Origin: JBBDZE01 sp040900345
GTDB lineage: Bacteria > Patescibacteriota > Minisyncoccia > Spechtbacterales > 2-12-FULL-38-22
Direction of reading: 5' to 3'
Assembly: GCA_040900345.1 (NCBI GenBank)
Contig: JBBDZE010000006.1
Location: 1 to 8,771, forward strand
DNA length: 8,771 nucleotides
Made by a program: the position numbers and the translations under genes. Positions 1-5,792 of this stretch are shown one piece after another. Positions within the stretch are counted from its first letter, which is position 1. Every line of letters begins with the position of its first letter. Below the pieces are notes generated by a model. The model saw nothing but the letters and a program-made list of their open reading frames with translations. It did no database searches and was not told where the DNA came from.

Positions 1-12
1 CGTGGAGTCGCC

Positions 13-48
13 GTTCTCTCCTCTTTACCTTTGTAGAGGTGAGAGAAC
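13..48. other. Hairpin next to terminator
   Basis: The arms GTTCTCTC (13-20) and GAGAGAAC (41-48) are perfectly complementary. A further CTCT/AGAG pairing (21-24 with 35-38) extends the stem across a 2-nt bulge. It lies 3 nt before the perfect terminator at 52-80. It could be the 3' end of a plus-strand transcript or RNA entering from the left edge, or the start of a structured leader for a minus-strand gene beyond that edge. No coding frame in 1-50 is convincing, and it does not look like a tRNA end. Confidence 0.5.
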
Positions 49-51
49 GCA

Positions 52-80
52 GCAAAAACCGCCCACAAGGCGGTTTTTGC
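52..80. terminator. Bidirectional rho-independent terminator
   Basis: A perfect 12-bp stem, GCAAAAACCGCC / GGCGGTTTTTGC, closes a 5-nt CACAA loop. The outer part of the stem is an A5/T5 tract, so either strand presents a GC-rich hairpin with a U-run. Plus-strand readthrough then meets a pyrimidine-rich stretch (81-104). It probably ends the leftward trxB transcript, whose stop is at 290, and any rightward transcript entering from outside the window. I see nothing in 81-138 beyond the pyrimidine tract. Confidence 0.85.
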
Positions 81-138
81 TTACCTTTCTTCTCTCTCTT
101 CCCTGCACAGTACGGGCAAAGGGCTTCGCTAGTACCCG

Positions 139-287
139 GTTCCTCCTGAGGCATACTTTGGAAGAAGCTCGCGGAGCCGCGCCGGCTTGGTCTTCGCCTT
201 TGGCGAAGCGGCGCGGCGAGCGGCAGCGGGCGCTTGTCGCTGGAACAAGCGAACCGCGGTTCTTGAAAAGTATGCGTCAGGAGGAAC
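139..287. repeat. Multi-hairpin element with 21-nt inverted arms
   Basis: The outer arms at 139-159 and 267-287 are inverted copies matching at 20 of 21 positions (core TCCTCCTGA / TCAGGAGGA). Inside are nested structures: GCTC-GCG-GAGC (167-177); CCGCGCCG (177-184) pairing with CGGCGCGG (209-216) around the hairpin CTTCGCC-TTT-GGCGAAG (192-208); CGCTTGT/ACAAGCG (231-251); and the palindrome GAACCGCGGTTC (251-262). The right arm stops 2 nt from the trxB stop codon. No target duplication is visible. It could be a MITE or REP-type mobile element, or a structured 3'-UTR RNA of the trxB transcript. The structure is plain in the sequence; the function is unknown. Confidence 0.75.
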
Positions 288-289
288 AA

Positions 290-1216
290 TCAACGATGAT
301 GCTTCTGCACGTACAAATAAATATCCTCTAATGCCTTCACCGCGTCCCCCATTGAGATGTTGTTTTGCTTATACCGCACGTCGGACACATCACCCGCCGC
401 CCAAATGCCCTCGCGGCTCGTGCGCTGGGTATATGGGTTGGCTTTGATTTCACCCATTTCATTACGTTCCACGAGGTCTTTGATGAACTCGCTGTTGGGC
501 AGTGAACCGATTTCTACGAACACGCCCCCCACCTTCTGCTCGTGCTCTTGTCCGTCACTGGTCGCATAGACAACACTCTCCACAAACGCACTGCCTTTTA
601 TCTCTTTCACCTCCACGCCGGTCAACGCCTTCATCTTTTCGCTCTTGAGCACTTTTTCTATGGTAAGCTCGTCTGCCTTGAATGCCTCGCCGCGTTCCAG
701 CAACGTAACGCTTGTGGCGTATTCTAACAGTTGCTGAGCGCTTTCAAAGCCGGCGTTGCCGCCGCCTATAACTGCCACATCCTTGTCACCAAACAGCGGC
801 GCATCGCACGAGGCGCAATAGGAAATGCCTTTGTTATCAAACTCTTCCGCACCCGGCACCTTGAGCTTGCGCCGCCTCGAGCCACTCGTGACCAGTACGG
901 TACGCGTTTTGAAAGCCTGTCCTTTCTCGGTTTTCACTACAAAAGACTCTTCCCGGGCCTCAACGGCAACCACACGATCTGGCTCCACAATATCCAGCAC
1001 CTCGTTGGCATACGCTGCCACGTGCTTCTTGAGTTGCTCGGCAATGCCCGGGCCCGAAATGTGCGGCGTGCCAATCCAGTTTTGAACGTCGGGGGATACC
1101 GTGGACTGCCCGCCCCATTCATCGGTAACGAGGACGCTCTTGAGCCGCTTGCGGGCTGCGTACACGGCAGCGGCCGCCCCGGCGGGCCCACCGCCAATAA
1201 TTACTACATCATACAT
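290..1216 (-). CDS. trxB: Thioredoxin reductase-like flavoprotein, AhpF-type NAD site
   Basis: FAD/NAD(P)H-dependent disulfide reductase of 308 residues, the usual length for low-molecular-weight thioredoxin reductases; cytosolic. Seen: FAD Rossmann motif GGGPAG at 8-13, WGGQ at 34-37, redox-active CASCD with Cys134 and Cys137, second dinucleotide motif GGGNAG at 151-156, and FAD-binding GIWAAGDVSD at 270-279. After the second Rossmann motif the segment TLLERGEAFKADE (171-183) has Glu where NADPH-specific TrxB carries the HRR-type phosphate-binding motif. This segment and RNEMGEI (251-257) resemble the C-terminal half of AhpF, so NADH use is likely (inference). Partners would be a thioredoxin, glutaredoxin-like protein or peroxiredoxin, none of which is encoded here. 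The start is fixed by the MYDVVIIGGG N-terminus. It lies 11 nt after the flippase-like gene with no clear Shine-Dalgarno, so it is probably the last gene of that transcript. Confidence 0.9.
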   Translation of the reverse strand: MYDVVIIGGGPAGAAAAVYAARKRLKSVLVTDEWGGQSTVSPDVQNWIGTPHISGPGIAEQLKKHVAAYANEVLDIVEPDRVVAVEAREESFVVKTEKGQAFKTRTVLVTSGSRRRKLKVPGAEEFDNKGISYCASCDAPLFGDKDVAVIGGGNAGFESAQQLLEYATSVTLLERGEAFKADELTIEKVLKSEKMKALTGVEVKEIKGSAFVESVVYATSDGQEHEQKVGGVFVEIGSLPNSEFIKDLVERNEMGEIKANPYTQRTSREGIWAAGDVSDVRYKQNNISMGDAVKALEDIYLYVQKHHR

Positions 1217-1227
1217 GAATCTACAAA

Positions 1228-2256
1228 TTAACTTTTAGTGGTCGAGGAACTATTGTTCGAGCCAAGTTTTCCCATAACTTTAAACGCGAGAAGCTCCGCA
1301 AGTGACTGCAGTAGAATGATACCGCCAAACAGCACAACGAACAAATCCGCCGTGCGAAATACCAAACTAAATGCGATGCCAAAATCCGGACCAAACCCGG
1401 CAACCGAAAAGAGCGCCGCCTGCGCAACTTCCTGCGTCCCCAACGCCCCAGGTACCGGAATAAGGTAGCCCAAATAGGTAGCGCCCATAACCAGCACCGC
1501 CCCAAGGACAGCAATGCCCTTGCCAAGCGCGAACAAGATTGCCGCGTTGCGCGCAATATAGACCAGCTGCCCCACAAGCGAAAGGGCAAACACCCCCCAT
1601 AACGCCCGCGACGTGGGATTGAGGAATGTAATCATCTCTTCTTCAAAATGACGGATGAATACGCCCAGTTTTGTTGTTTCAAGCGAAAAAGCGCGCAGAA
1701 GGGGCGTAAGAAAATTGGCGTTTCGAAACGCCTGGATATACACCACAAAAACAAACGCCGATAAGGTTATAAACAGCCCTATAGCCAATGTGATGATCCG
1801 CGTCATCTGCGGTAGTCCCGTCAGCCATAACATCAGGAGGGCGCTCGTTACCACCACAAAAAAGACCGACGTTACGTAAATAAGCTGGTCGACGATCACA
1901 CTTGCCGAACCCTTCGGAAGCGGCACATTGTAACGAGTCTTTAATAAGTAGGCCCGCACCCCTTCACCACCTAAAAATACGACGGGGCTCAAATAGCTAA
2001 AAGCATTGCCGGCCGCCCACAAAGGTACCAGCCGCCAGAATGGAATGCTCACTCCTTGTTCATGCAAAATAATATGCCACCGCCACGTGCTTATGAGCAC
2101 ATGCACGACTGTCAGCAACAGAATGGGGGCAAGGATTGGCGCATCAAACCCTGCGAGTACGACCACTACGCTGTTCCAGCCGACGACACGAATAGCGCTC
2201 AACGCCAAAAACACGCCGATTGCAAATAAAAGAAGCGTCACAAGGATTCGCTTCAT
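1228..2256 (-). CDS. Flippase-like membrane protein, YbhN/UPF0104 (LPG synthase TM) family
   Basis: Integral membrane protein of 342 residues with roughly eight hydrophobic segments from residue 4 to about 328 and a short polar Ser/Thr-rich tail. The family signatures are visible: LGGEGVRAYLL (95-105), matching the conserved GG-[DE]-x-x-R motif, and LIPVPGALGTQE (265-276), matching the PGxLGxxE motif. The family includes the transmembrane flippase half of MprF and stand-alone proteins proposed to move lipids or lipid-linked sugars across the membrane. No MprF synthase domain is present here. The ATG is preceded by AGAAAGGG six bases upstream, one of the few good Shine-Dalgarno sequences in the window. 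Proximity to an O-antigen ligase suggests an envelope glycolipid role (inference). The substrate cannot be read from sequence. Confidence 0.82.
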   Translation of the reverse strand: MKRILVTLLLFAIGVFLALSAIRVVGWNSVVVVLAGFDAPILAPILLLTVVHVLISTWRWHIILHEQGVSIPFWRLVPLWAAGNAFSYLSPVVFLGGEGVRAYLLKTRYNVPLPKGSASVIVDQLIYVTSVFFVVVTSALLMLWLTGLPQMTRIITLAIGLFITLSAFVFVVYIQAFRNANFLTPLLRAFSLETTKLGVFIRHFEEEMITFLNPTSRALWGVFALSLVGQLVYIARNAAILFALGKGIAVLGAVLVMGATYLGYLIPVPGALGTQEVAQAALFSVAGFGPDFGIAFSLVFRTADLFVVLFGGIILLQSLAELLAFKVMGKLGSNNSSSTTKS

Positions 2257-2299
2257 CCTTTACCCTTTCTGCGCTGACCTCAATATCGGCCAGCAACAC

Positions 2300-2308
2300 A
2301 AAGTATCA
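2300..2308 (-). promoter_or_regulatory. Possible extended -10 upstream of the flippase-like gene
   Basis: Read on the minus strand this is TGATACTTT, a TG-N extended -10-like element about 44 nt before the ATG at 2256. The predicted leader would be about 37 nt and would contain an imperfect hairpin (2273-2279 with 2288-2294, one mismatch) just before the AGAAAGGG ribosome site. The rest of the gap 2309-2387 holds only a small ATGTAC/GTACAT hairpin (2325-2340). No good -35 is seen, and readthrough from the ligase transcript is equally possible. Confidence 0.35.
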
Positions 2309-2387
2309 TTTTTCTTATTGAGTAATGTACCGCCGTACATGTATTCGTTCCCTTCTCAACGAGATAGGCACAAAAAGGATGCTGGAT

Positions 2388-2609
2388 TCATACTACATCA
2401 GAAGGGAGACGTTTGCGCACCGCAAAAATCTCCCGTTTGCCTTTTCCAAATATGCTAATTGTACCATATCCGCCGTCGTAACCCGGCTCTATCGCTGCCC
2501 GGCCATTGCGCATACGCGCGGCGATGGCGTTCCCGTGCGCCACATCCAGGTGTTTTGATGTAGCGCGTGAGTACTGCGAATGAATGCGGGGGTCGCCGAT
2601 GATACTCAT
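2388..2609 (-). pseudogene. Internally deleted endonuclease Q (PHP-domain) remnant
   Basis: A 73-codon frame whose two halves resemble the opposite ends of endonuclease Q (archaeal/CPR family of about 400 residues that nicks DNA at deaminated bases). Residues 2-25, with IHSQYSRATSK at 9-19, match the PHP-domain N-terminus, normally D-L-H-I-H-S-x-Y-S-x-A-x-S. Residues 27-54, with IEPGYDGGYGTISIF at 40-54, match the C-terminal PGYDGxYGxIxIF signature. The roughly 300-350 residues between are absent, with the junction near 2529-2546. The first metal-binding His of DLHIH is also lost (D-P-R-I-H). The start ATG overlaps the upstream ligase stop as ATGA, so translation could be coupled. An expressed micro-protein is possible, but decay is likelier. 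Family recognition is from memory of the motifs. Confidence 0.68.
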
Positions 2610-3928
2610 AGTTTCAGCACAGGAGTCCGCGCGTAGGCATAGAGCATGCCCAGTACGAGCCAAAAAAGGAGCGCGCCCTGTTGCAGCGTCCAAAAGAAGT
2701 GGTCGCTGAGAGAGATAACAACGAGCATGCCAAACGCGCTCGCCAGGAAGAGGGCCACGAGGCGCCGCTCTCCCGACAAGCGCATGCCATAGGCCGCAGC
2801 CGCGCCGAGTCGCGCCACTATGAAAAGCACCAGGGCCATTGCCGCCACGCCCAGCTCCACAGCGACCAACAAGAACACGTTATGCGCCGGCTGGTACATC
2901 CACCCGGGAAGACCCGCATAGAGCTGCCCATAGACGAGCGTAAAGTTTCCCGCGCCCACACCCCAGGGTTGTTCATACACCAATCCGCGCGCCACCTCGC
3001 TATAGAGCAACCGCTCCTGCACGGCGGCCTGGGCCAATCCACCACTTTCAAACACTCGCCCATGCAGCTCGGGGAACCACAGCGCCAATAAAAGAAGGTT
3101 GACGGCCGCGAATACGAACAGTGCCAAACCCAAATGTCGAGGGCAAAAGCCTTTTGCCGCGAGCGAGGCTAGGCCCGAAAACCAAATAAACGCGGCGAGC
3201 GCGTAGCCAAGATAGGCTTCGCGGGAAAACGTTGCCATAAATGCAAAGGATAGTACTGAAAAGGCTGCCGTAAAGACTGCGAGCCGTGCGGGCGTACGCC
3301 GGCGCGCCAACGCATACCAGAGCATGCTGCATAACAGTGCGATACCAAGATAGGCAGCCAGCACGTTGGGGCTGGGAAACGTCCCGTATGCGCGCAAAAA
3401 CCGCCCAGTGGAAACAACAACCTCGGCAACGCCCGGCATGGCTACGGCAAGCGGGCTTTCCCCCAACAGCCCCAACCCCACCGAGGCATGCCGATAAAAC
3501 TGCGCGAGCCCAATACCTGCCTGCACAAGCGCTCCGCCTACAAACACCGCGACAACGGTACGCAACGAATAGTTGGGCAGGGTGCGCCCCACATACATAA
3601 AAAAAACGAGGTACTCAGCGAGCTTTATGGTACGGAATGCCGCGACGGGAACGTCAGCCGCCCACAGCAACGACAGGGTGCTGATGCCAAGAAGAGCGAG
3701 TCCTCCCAGCGCAATGGGGTCAATGGTAATGCTTCGCCTCTTGGCCCACCATCGCCATGCCCAGGCGCCCAGCACGAGCGCTATGAGAACATCGGTCGCG
3801 TAGACATACCCGCTCAACCATTCGCTTGCAAAACGCTCCGGTTCAAATAAAAGAACCCTCGTCTGAAGCGGGAGGGCCACCAGGAGCGCGTAAAATACCA
3901 ACCGCTCGAATCGTCCGCTCATACCCAT
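2606..3928 (-). CDS. O-antigen ligase / polymerase family membrane protein (Wzy_C domain)
   Basis: Polytopic membrane protein of 440 residues with about 11-12 hydrophobic segments and one larger external loop at about 283-350. The Wzy_C-type signatures are visible: RAYGTFPSPN (179-188), TFSREAYLG with a conserved Arg (233-241), GVGAGNF (323-329) and QPAHN with the loop His (346-350). Members ligate or polymerise undecaprenyl-linked glycans at the outer face of the membrane; in organisms without lipopolysaccharide they may glycosylate surface proteins. No glycosyltransferase is encoded nearby, so the glycan is unknown. The start is ambiguous between Met1 and Met3 (ATGGGTATG). The 55-nt gap to the upstream gene holds a palindrome ATGAATTCAT but no clear ribosome site. 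The stop overlaps the next start by ATGA. Confidence 0.85.
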   Translation of the reverse strand: MGMSGRFERLVFYALLVALPLQTRVLLFEPERFASEWLSGYVYATDVLIALVLGAWAWRWWAKRRSITIDPIALGGLALLGISTLSLLWAADVPVAAFRTIKLAEYLVFFMYVGRTLPNYSLRTVVAVFVGGALVQAGIGLAQFYRHASVGLGLLGESPLAVAMPGVAEVVVSTGRFLRAYGTFPSPNVLAAYLGIALLCSMLWYALARRRTPARLAVFTAAFSVLSFAFMATFSREAYLGYALAAFIWFSGLASLAAKGFCPRHLGLALFVFAAVNLLLLALWFPELHGRVFESGGLAQAAVQERLLYSEVARGLVYEQPWGVGAGNFTLVYGQLYAGLPGWMYQPAHNVFLLVAVELGVAAMALVLFIVARLGAAAAYGMRLSGERRLVALFLASAFGMLVVISLSDHFFWTLQQGALLFWLVLGMLYAYARTPVLKL

Positions 3929-3983
3929 ATGAATTCATACCGCGCGTGCGCACTCTTTCTGTGCGTCGAGTCCGCACCGGCCA

Positions 3984-4493
3984 TTACATCCAGCGCACGC
4001 GAACGCGAATGGGTGACTCTTTTTCCGAAAGCATGCTCTTCATTTCTGTAGCTTTGTACGCGCGGTGGACTTGCTTGGCAAGGTTCAGCGCAAGCTGGTT
4101 TTCGCTGGTCCGAATGGTGAGCGTGCCACCCGCGGTTTCTTGCGAAAGAATGCGGTCCAGCGGATCGCGCTCATAGGCGCGGCCGCTGACGCGTTCCAAC
4201 AAGCCCATCACGTCGTCGCGTTCGTGCCGGGGAATATTTTCAAGCACGACCTCTCCTTCGAACAAGTGGTCGCGGCGCATGCGGTCAGCCGGACATATTT
4301 CAAACCGAAGTTGTTTTTCATTCTGTAGCCGGTCATAGTTGGCGAGCGAGTGATGCCAGCTTTTGTCATAGTATACTGCGTTGCAGTCGGGGCACATCAC
4401 GAGATCCTTCTTGCCGGGCCCAAACTCCTGCTCGTCTTTTTTGGGTCGCGGTAGTTTACCGCGAAAATTTCCATAAAAAGGGATGCGTAGCAT
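3984..4493 (-). CDS. BCAM0308/NMD3-like small zinc-binding protein
   Basis: Soluble protein of 169 residues, probably cytosolic. A zinc-ribbon-like N-terminal part has CPDC at 34-37, followed by AVYYDKSWH (39-47) and a second site ICPAD (66-70). It continues with GEVVLENIPRHE (80-91), PLDRI (111-115) and a basic C-terminus ending VRVRW. This order (CPxC, WH, CPxC-like, GEV, PL-RI, terminal VRVxW) matches the BCAM0308 family, which shares a fold region with the ribosome-export factor NMD3; its bacterial function is not established. Oddity: the second CxxC is reduced to C-P-A-D, leaving three cysteines. It heads the leftward run, 8 nt from the inverted-repeat element, and appears to be transcribed leaderless from a TATACT box. 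Confidence 0.62.
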   Translation of the reverse strand: MLRIPFYGNFRGKLPRPKKDEQEFGPGKKDLVMCPDCNAVYYDKSWHHSLANYDRLQNEKQLRFEICPADRMRRDHLFEGEVVLENIPRHERDDVMGLLERVSGRAYERDPLDRILSQETAGGTLTIRTSENQLALNLAKQVHRAYKATEMKSMLSEKESPIRVRVRWM

Positions 4494-4499
4494 GTTTTC

Positions 4500-4505
4500 A
4501 GTATA
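4500..4505 (-). promoter_or_regulatory. Leaderless -10 box, partly inside the inverted repeat
   Basis: The minus strand reads TATACT, then six bases (GAAAAC), then the ATG of the zinc protein at 4493. A -10 box 6 nt from the start puts transcription initiation at or next to the A of ATG, and no Shine-Dalgarno is present. The spacing matches the boxes at 7909-7914 and 8144-8149. Four of the six bases belong to the terminal inverted repeat of the element 4502-4633. Confidence 0.55.
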
Positions 4506-4633
4506 CCCCGTTAGAAATTATGCAGCAATCGCGGGACACTTTTCATACGAACGGGCTCTGCAAGCAAATGATTACTCCACGCCTCACAGAAAAATTTAAG
4601 GATTTTTCTGCCCGGAATTTCTAACGAGGTATA
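4502..4633. repeat. MITE-like element with 18-bp terminal inverted repeats
   Basis: The left arm TATACCCCGTTAGAAATT (4502-4519) and right arm AATTTCTAACGAGGTATA (4616-4633) are inverted copies differing at one position. The outer TATA may be part of the repeat or a target duplication (TA/TATA). The 132-bp unit occupies nearly the entire spacer: 8 nt separate it from the permease stop and 8 nt from the start codon of the zinc protein. Each arm, read outward, ends in a -10-like TATAC or TATAT. No transposase is present, so it would be non-autonomous. A folded regulatory RNA is the alternative. Confidence 0.7.
4587..4610. terminator. AT-rich hairpin, possible bidirectional terminator
   Basis: The stem CAGAAAAAT / ATTTTTCTG is a perfect 9-bp match around the 6-nt loop TTAAGG. 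It sits inside the inverted-repeat element, about 32 nt beyond the permease stop. Each strand ends in a run of five T's, but the stem is AT-rich, so termination would be weak. It would separate the SLOG-permease transcript from the leftward run. Confidence 0.45.
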
Positions 4634-4641
4634 TCAAGCTC

Positions 4642-5790
4642 TTAAAATATGGCCAGCATTGCCAATTGATAGAGGCCCCCCAGCAGCAACCCGACGATGA
4701 GGACCGCGTAGACCACCTTGGGCAAGCGCAGTGCAAATTTCGTTTTGGCATGCTTAAGATGTCGCACACGGGTATGCAGCAGCACGATGGTCGTGCCGTC
4801 TACCGCGCCAAATACCGCGCCAGCTACGGCGATAGCATCGATGAAATTCCTCATCCCCAACACGATAAACATCAGCGGCACCCCCATGGTTACCAGCAGA
4901 GCCGCCAGTTCGTTCATGCGCCAGTCGTAGACAAGCGTCTCTTTCAAATTTATGGCAAACAACAAGAACGAGGTAACAATCGCGACTAGCCCGACAGCCG
5001 CACCCACGTATACGAGGTTGTCGCCGACAAACGCCCGCAAGCCGGAAATGGCGTCGGGGCTCGTGGCTTCCCCGCTTACGCCAACGACGGCCAAGGCAAA
5101 CACCAGCGTAATAAGTGCGGGAACCAATGTGCCCACAACAATTGCGACAGGAAAGAGGCGCCCGCGGTTGATAATGGCGCTACTCACCTCGGGAATAGCG
5201 GGGATACCTATCAGCGCAAACAGTATCACGCCATAAGGTACCAGCATTTTCCCCCACGAAGCCGTCTGCAAATTGACTGGCTCAATGTGCGGAGCGGCCA
5301 CTGCCGCTATAGCGCCAAGCATTACGATAAGCGCAGCCGTCAGGAGAATGTCCACGCGTGCAATGGCCCGCAACCCCGCCGCCACTCCAAGCGTCATGAC
5401 AGCCCAAAAAATAACGACCCAGCCAAATGAGCCCCCAAATATATCCCCGAATAAAATATGCAAAAAGTCCGCGGCCACGAGTATATATGCTATGAGTGCG
5501 GCAAATCCGCCCATGACAATTGAGGTGGTCGAAAACACCTTCGCCTTACGCCCAAAGAACGTATTCGCATATCCGGCCAGGCGGAAATGCTCGCCGGTGC
5601 GTTCCACTATTTCCCCGTACATGAGGTGCAACAACAGTACCCCCACCGCAACCACACCAAACAGTACCACGCTTGGCGCCACTCCCGCCACGGAAAAGAC
5701 ATACGGTACACCAAAAATGCCGACCCCAATGATAGAGCCGGCCAATAACGCCCCTGCGCGCAGTACCGTAGAGCTTCCTAATGCTTTCAT
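4642..5790 (-). CDS. Amino acid permease, aromatic/AAAP (Tyr/Trp permease-like) family
   Basis: Secondary transporter of 382 residues with about ten to eleven membrane segments. The first helix carries the unwound substrate-binding signature GSIIGVGIFGVPYVF (18-32), characteristic of the APC superfamily and close to the tyrosine/tryptophan permease and eukaryotic AAAP branches. FALIGIPAIPEVSSAI (191-206) matches the helix-6 region that also breaks around substrate. Family members import amino acids with protons; the specific substrate is not readable here. The gene starts 2 nt after the stop of the SLOG gene with no visible Shine-Dalgarno, so it is probably translated by coupling or reinitiation. 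Uptake of amino acids would suit an auxotrophic small-genome bacterium (inference). Confidence 0.85.
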   Translation of the reverse strand: MKALGSSTVLRAGALLAGSIIGVGIFGVPYVFSVAGVAPSVVLFGVVAVGVLLLHLMYGEIVERTGEHFRLAGYANTFFGRKAKVFSTTSIVMGGFAALIAYILVAADFLHILFGDIFGGSFGWVVIFWAVMTLGVAAGLRAIARVDILLTAALIVMLGAIAAVAAPHIEPVNLQTASWGKMLVPYGVILFALIGIPAIPEVSSAIINRGRLFPVAIVVGTLVPALITLVFALAVVGVSGEATSPDAISGLRAFVGDNLVYVGAAVGLVAIVTSFLLFAINLKETLVYDWRMNELAALLVTMGVPLMFIVLGMRNFIDAIAVAGAVFGAVDGTTIVLLHTRVRHLKHAKTKFALRLPKVVYAVLIVGLLLGGLYQLAMLAIF

Positions 5791-5792
5791 TG

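Noticed and set aside
1..50. Fragment of a tRNA or tmRNA at the left edge
   Set aside because: No T-arm GGTTCRANNC consensus, CCA end or acceptor pairing is visible in this stretch.
2..331. A 109-codon plus-strand open frame over the left non-coding region
   Set aside because: It crosses a perfect terminator and the multi-hairpin element and enters the reductase in antisense. Composition and structure do not fit a gene.
731..1231. A 166-codon plus-strand open frame
   Set aside because: It is fully antisense to the reductase, which has all family motifs. The plus-strand product shows no recognisable fold.
2325..2340. Hairpin ATGTAC-CGCC-GTACAT as a terminator
   Set aside because: The stem is only 6 bp and not followed by a T-run on the minus strand.
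2610..2693. In-frame upstream extension of the endonuclease Q remnant by 28 codons
   Set aside because: Similarity begins at the ATG at 2609, which forms a typical ATGA overlap with the ligase stop. The extension lies inside the ligase gene and matches nothing.
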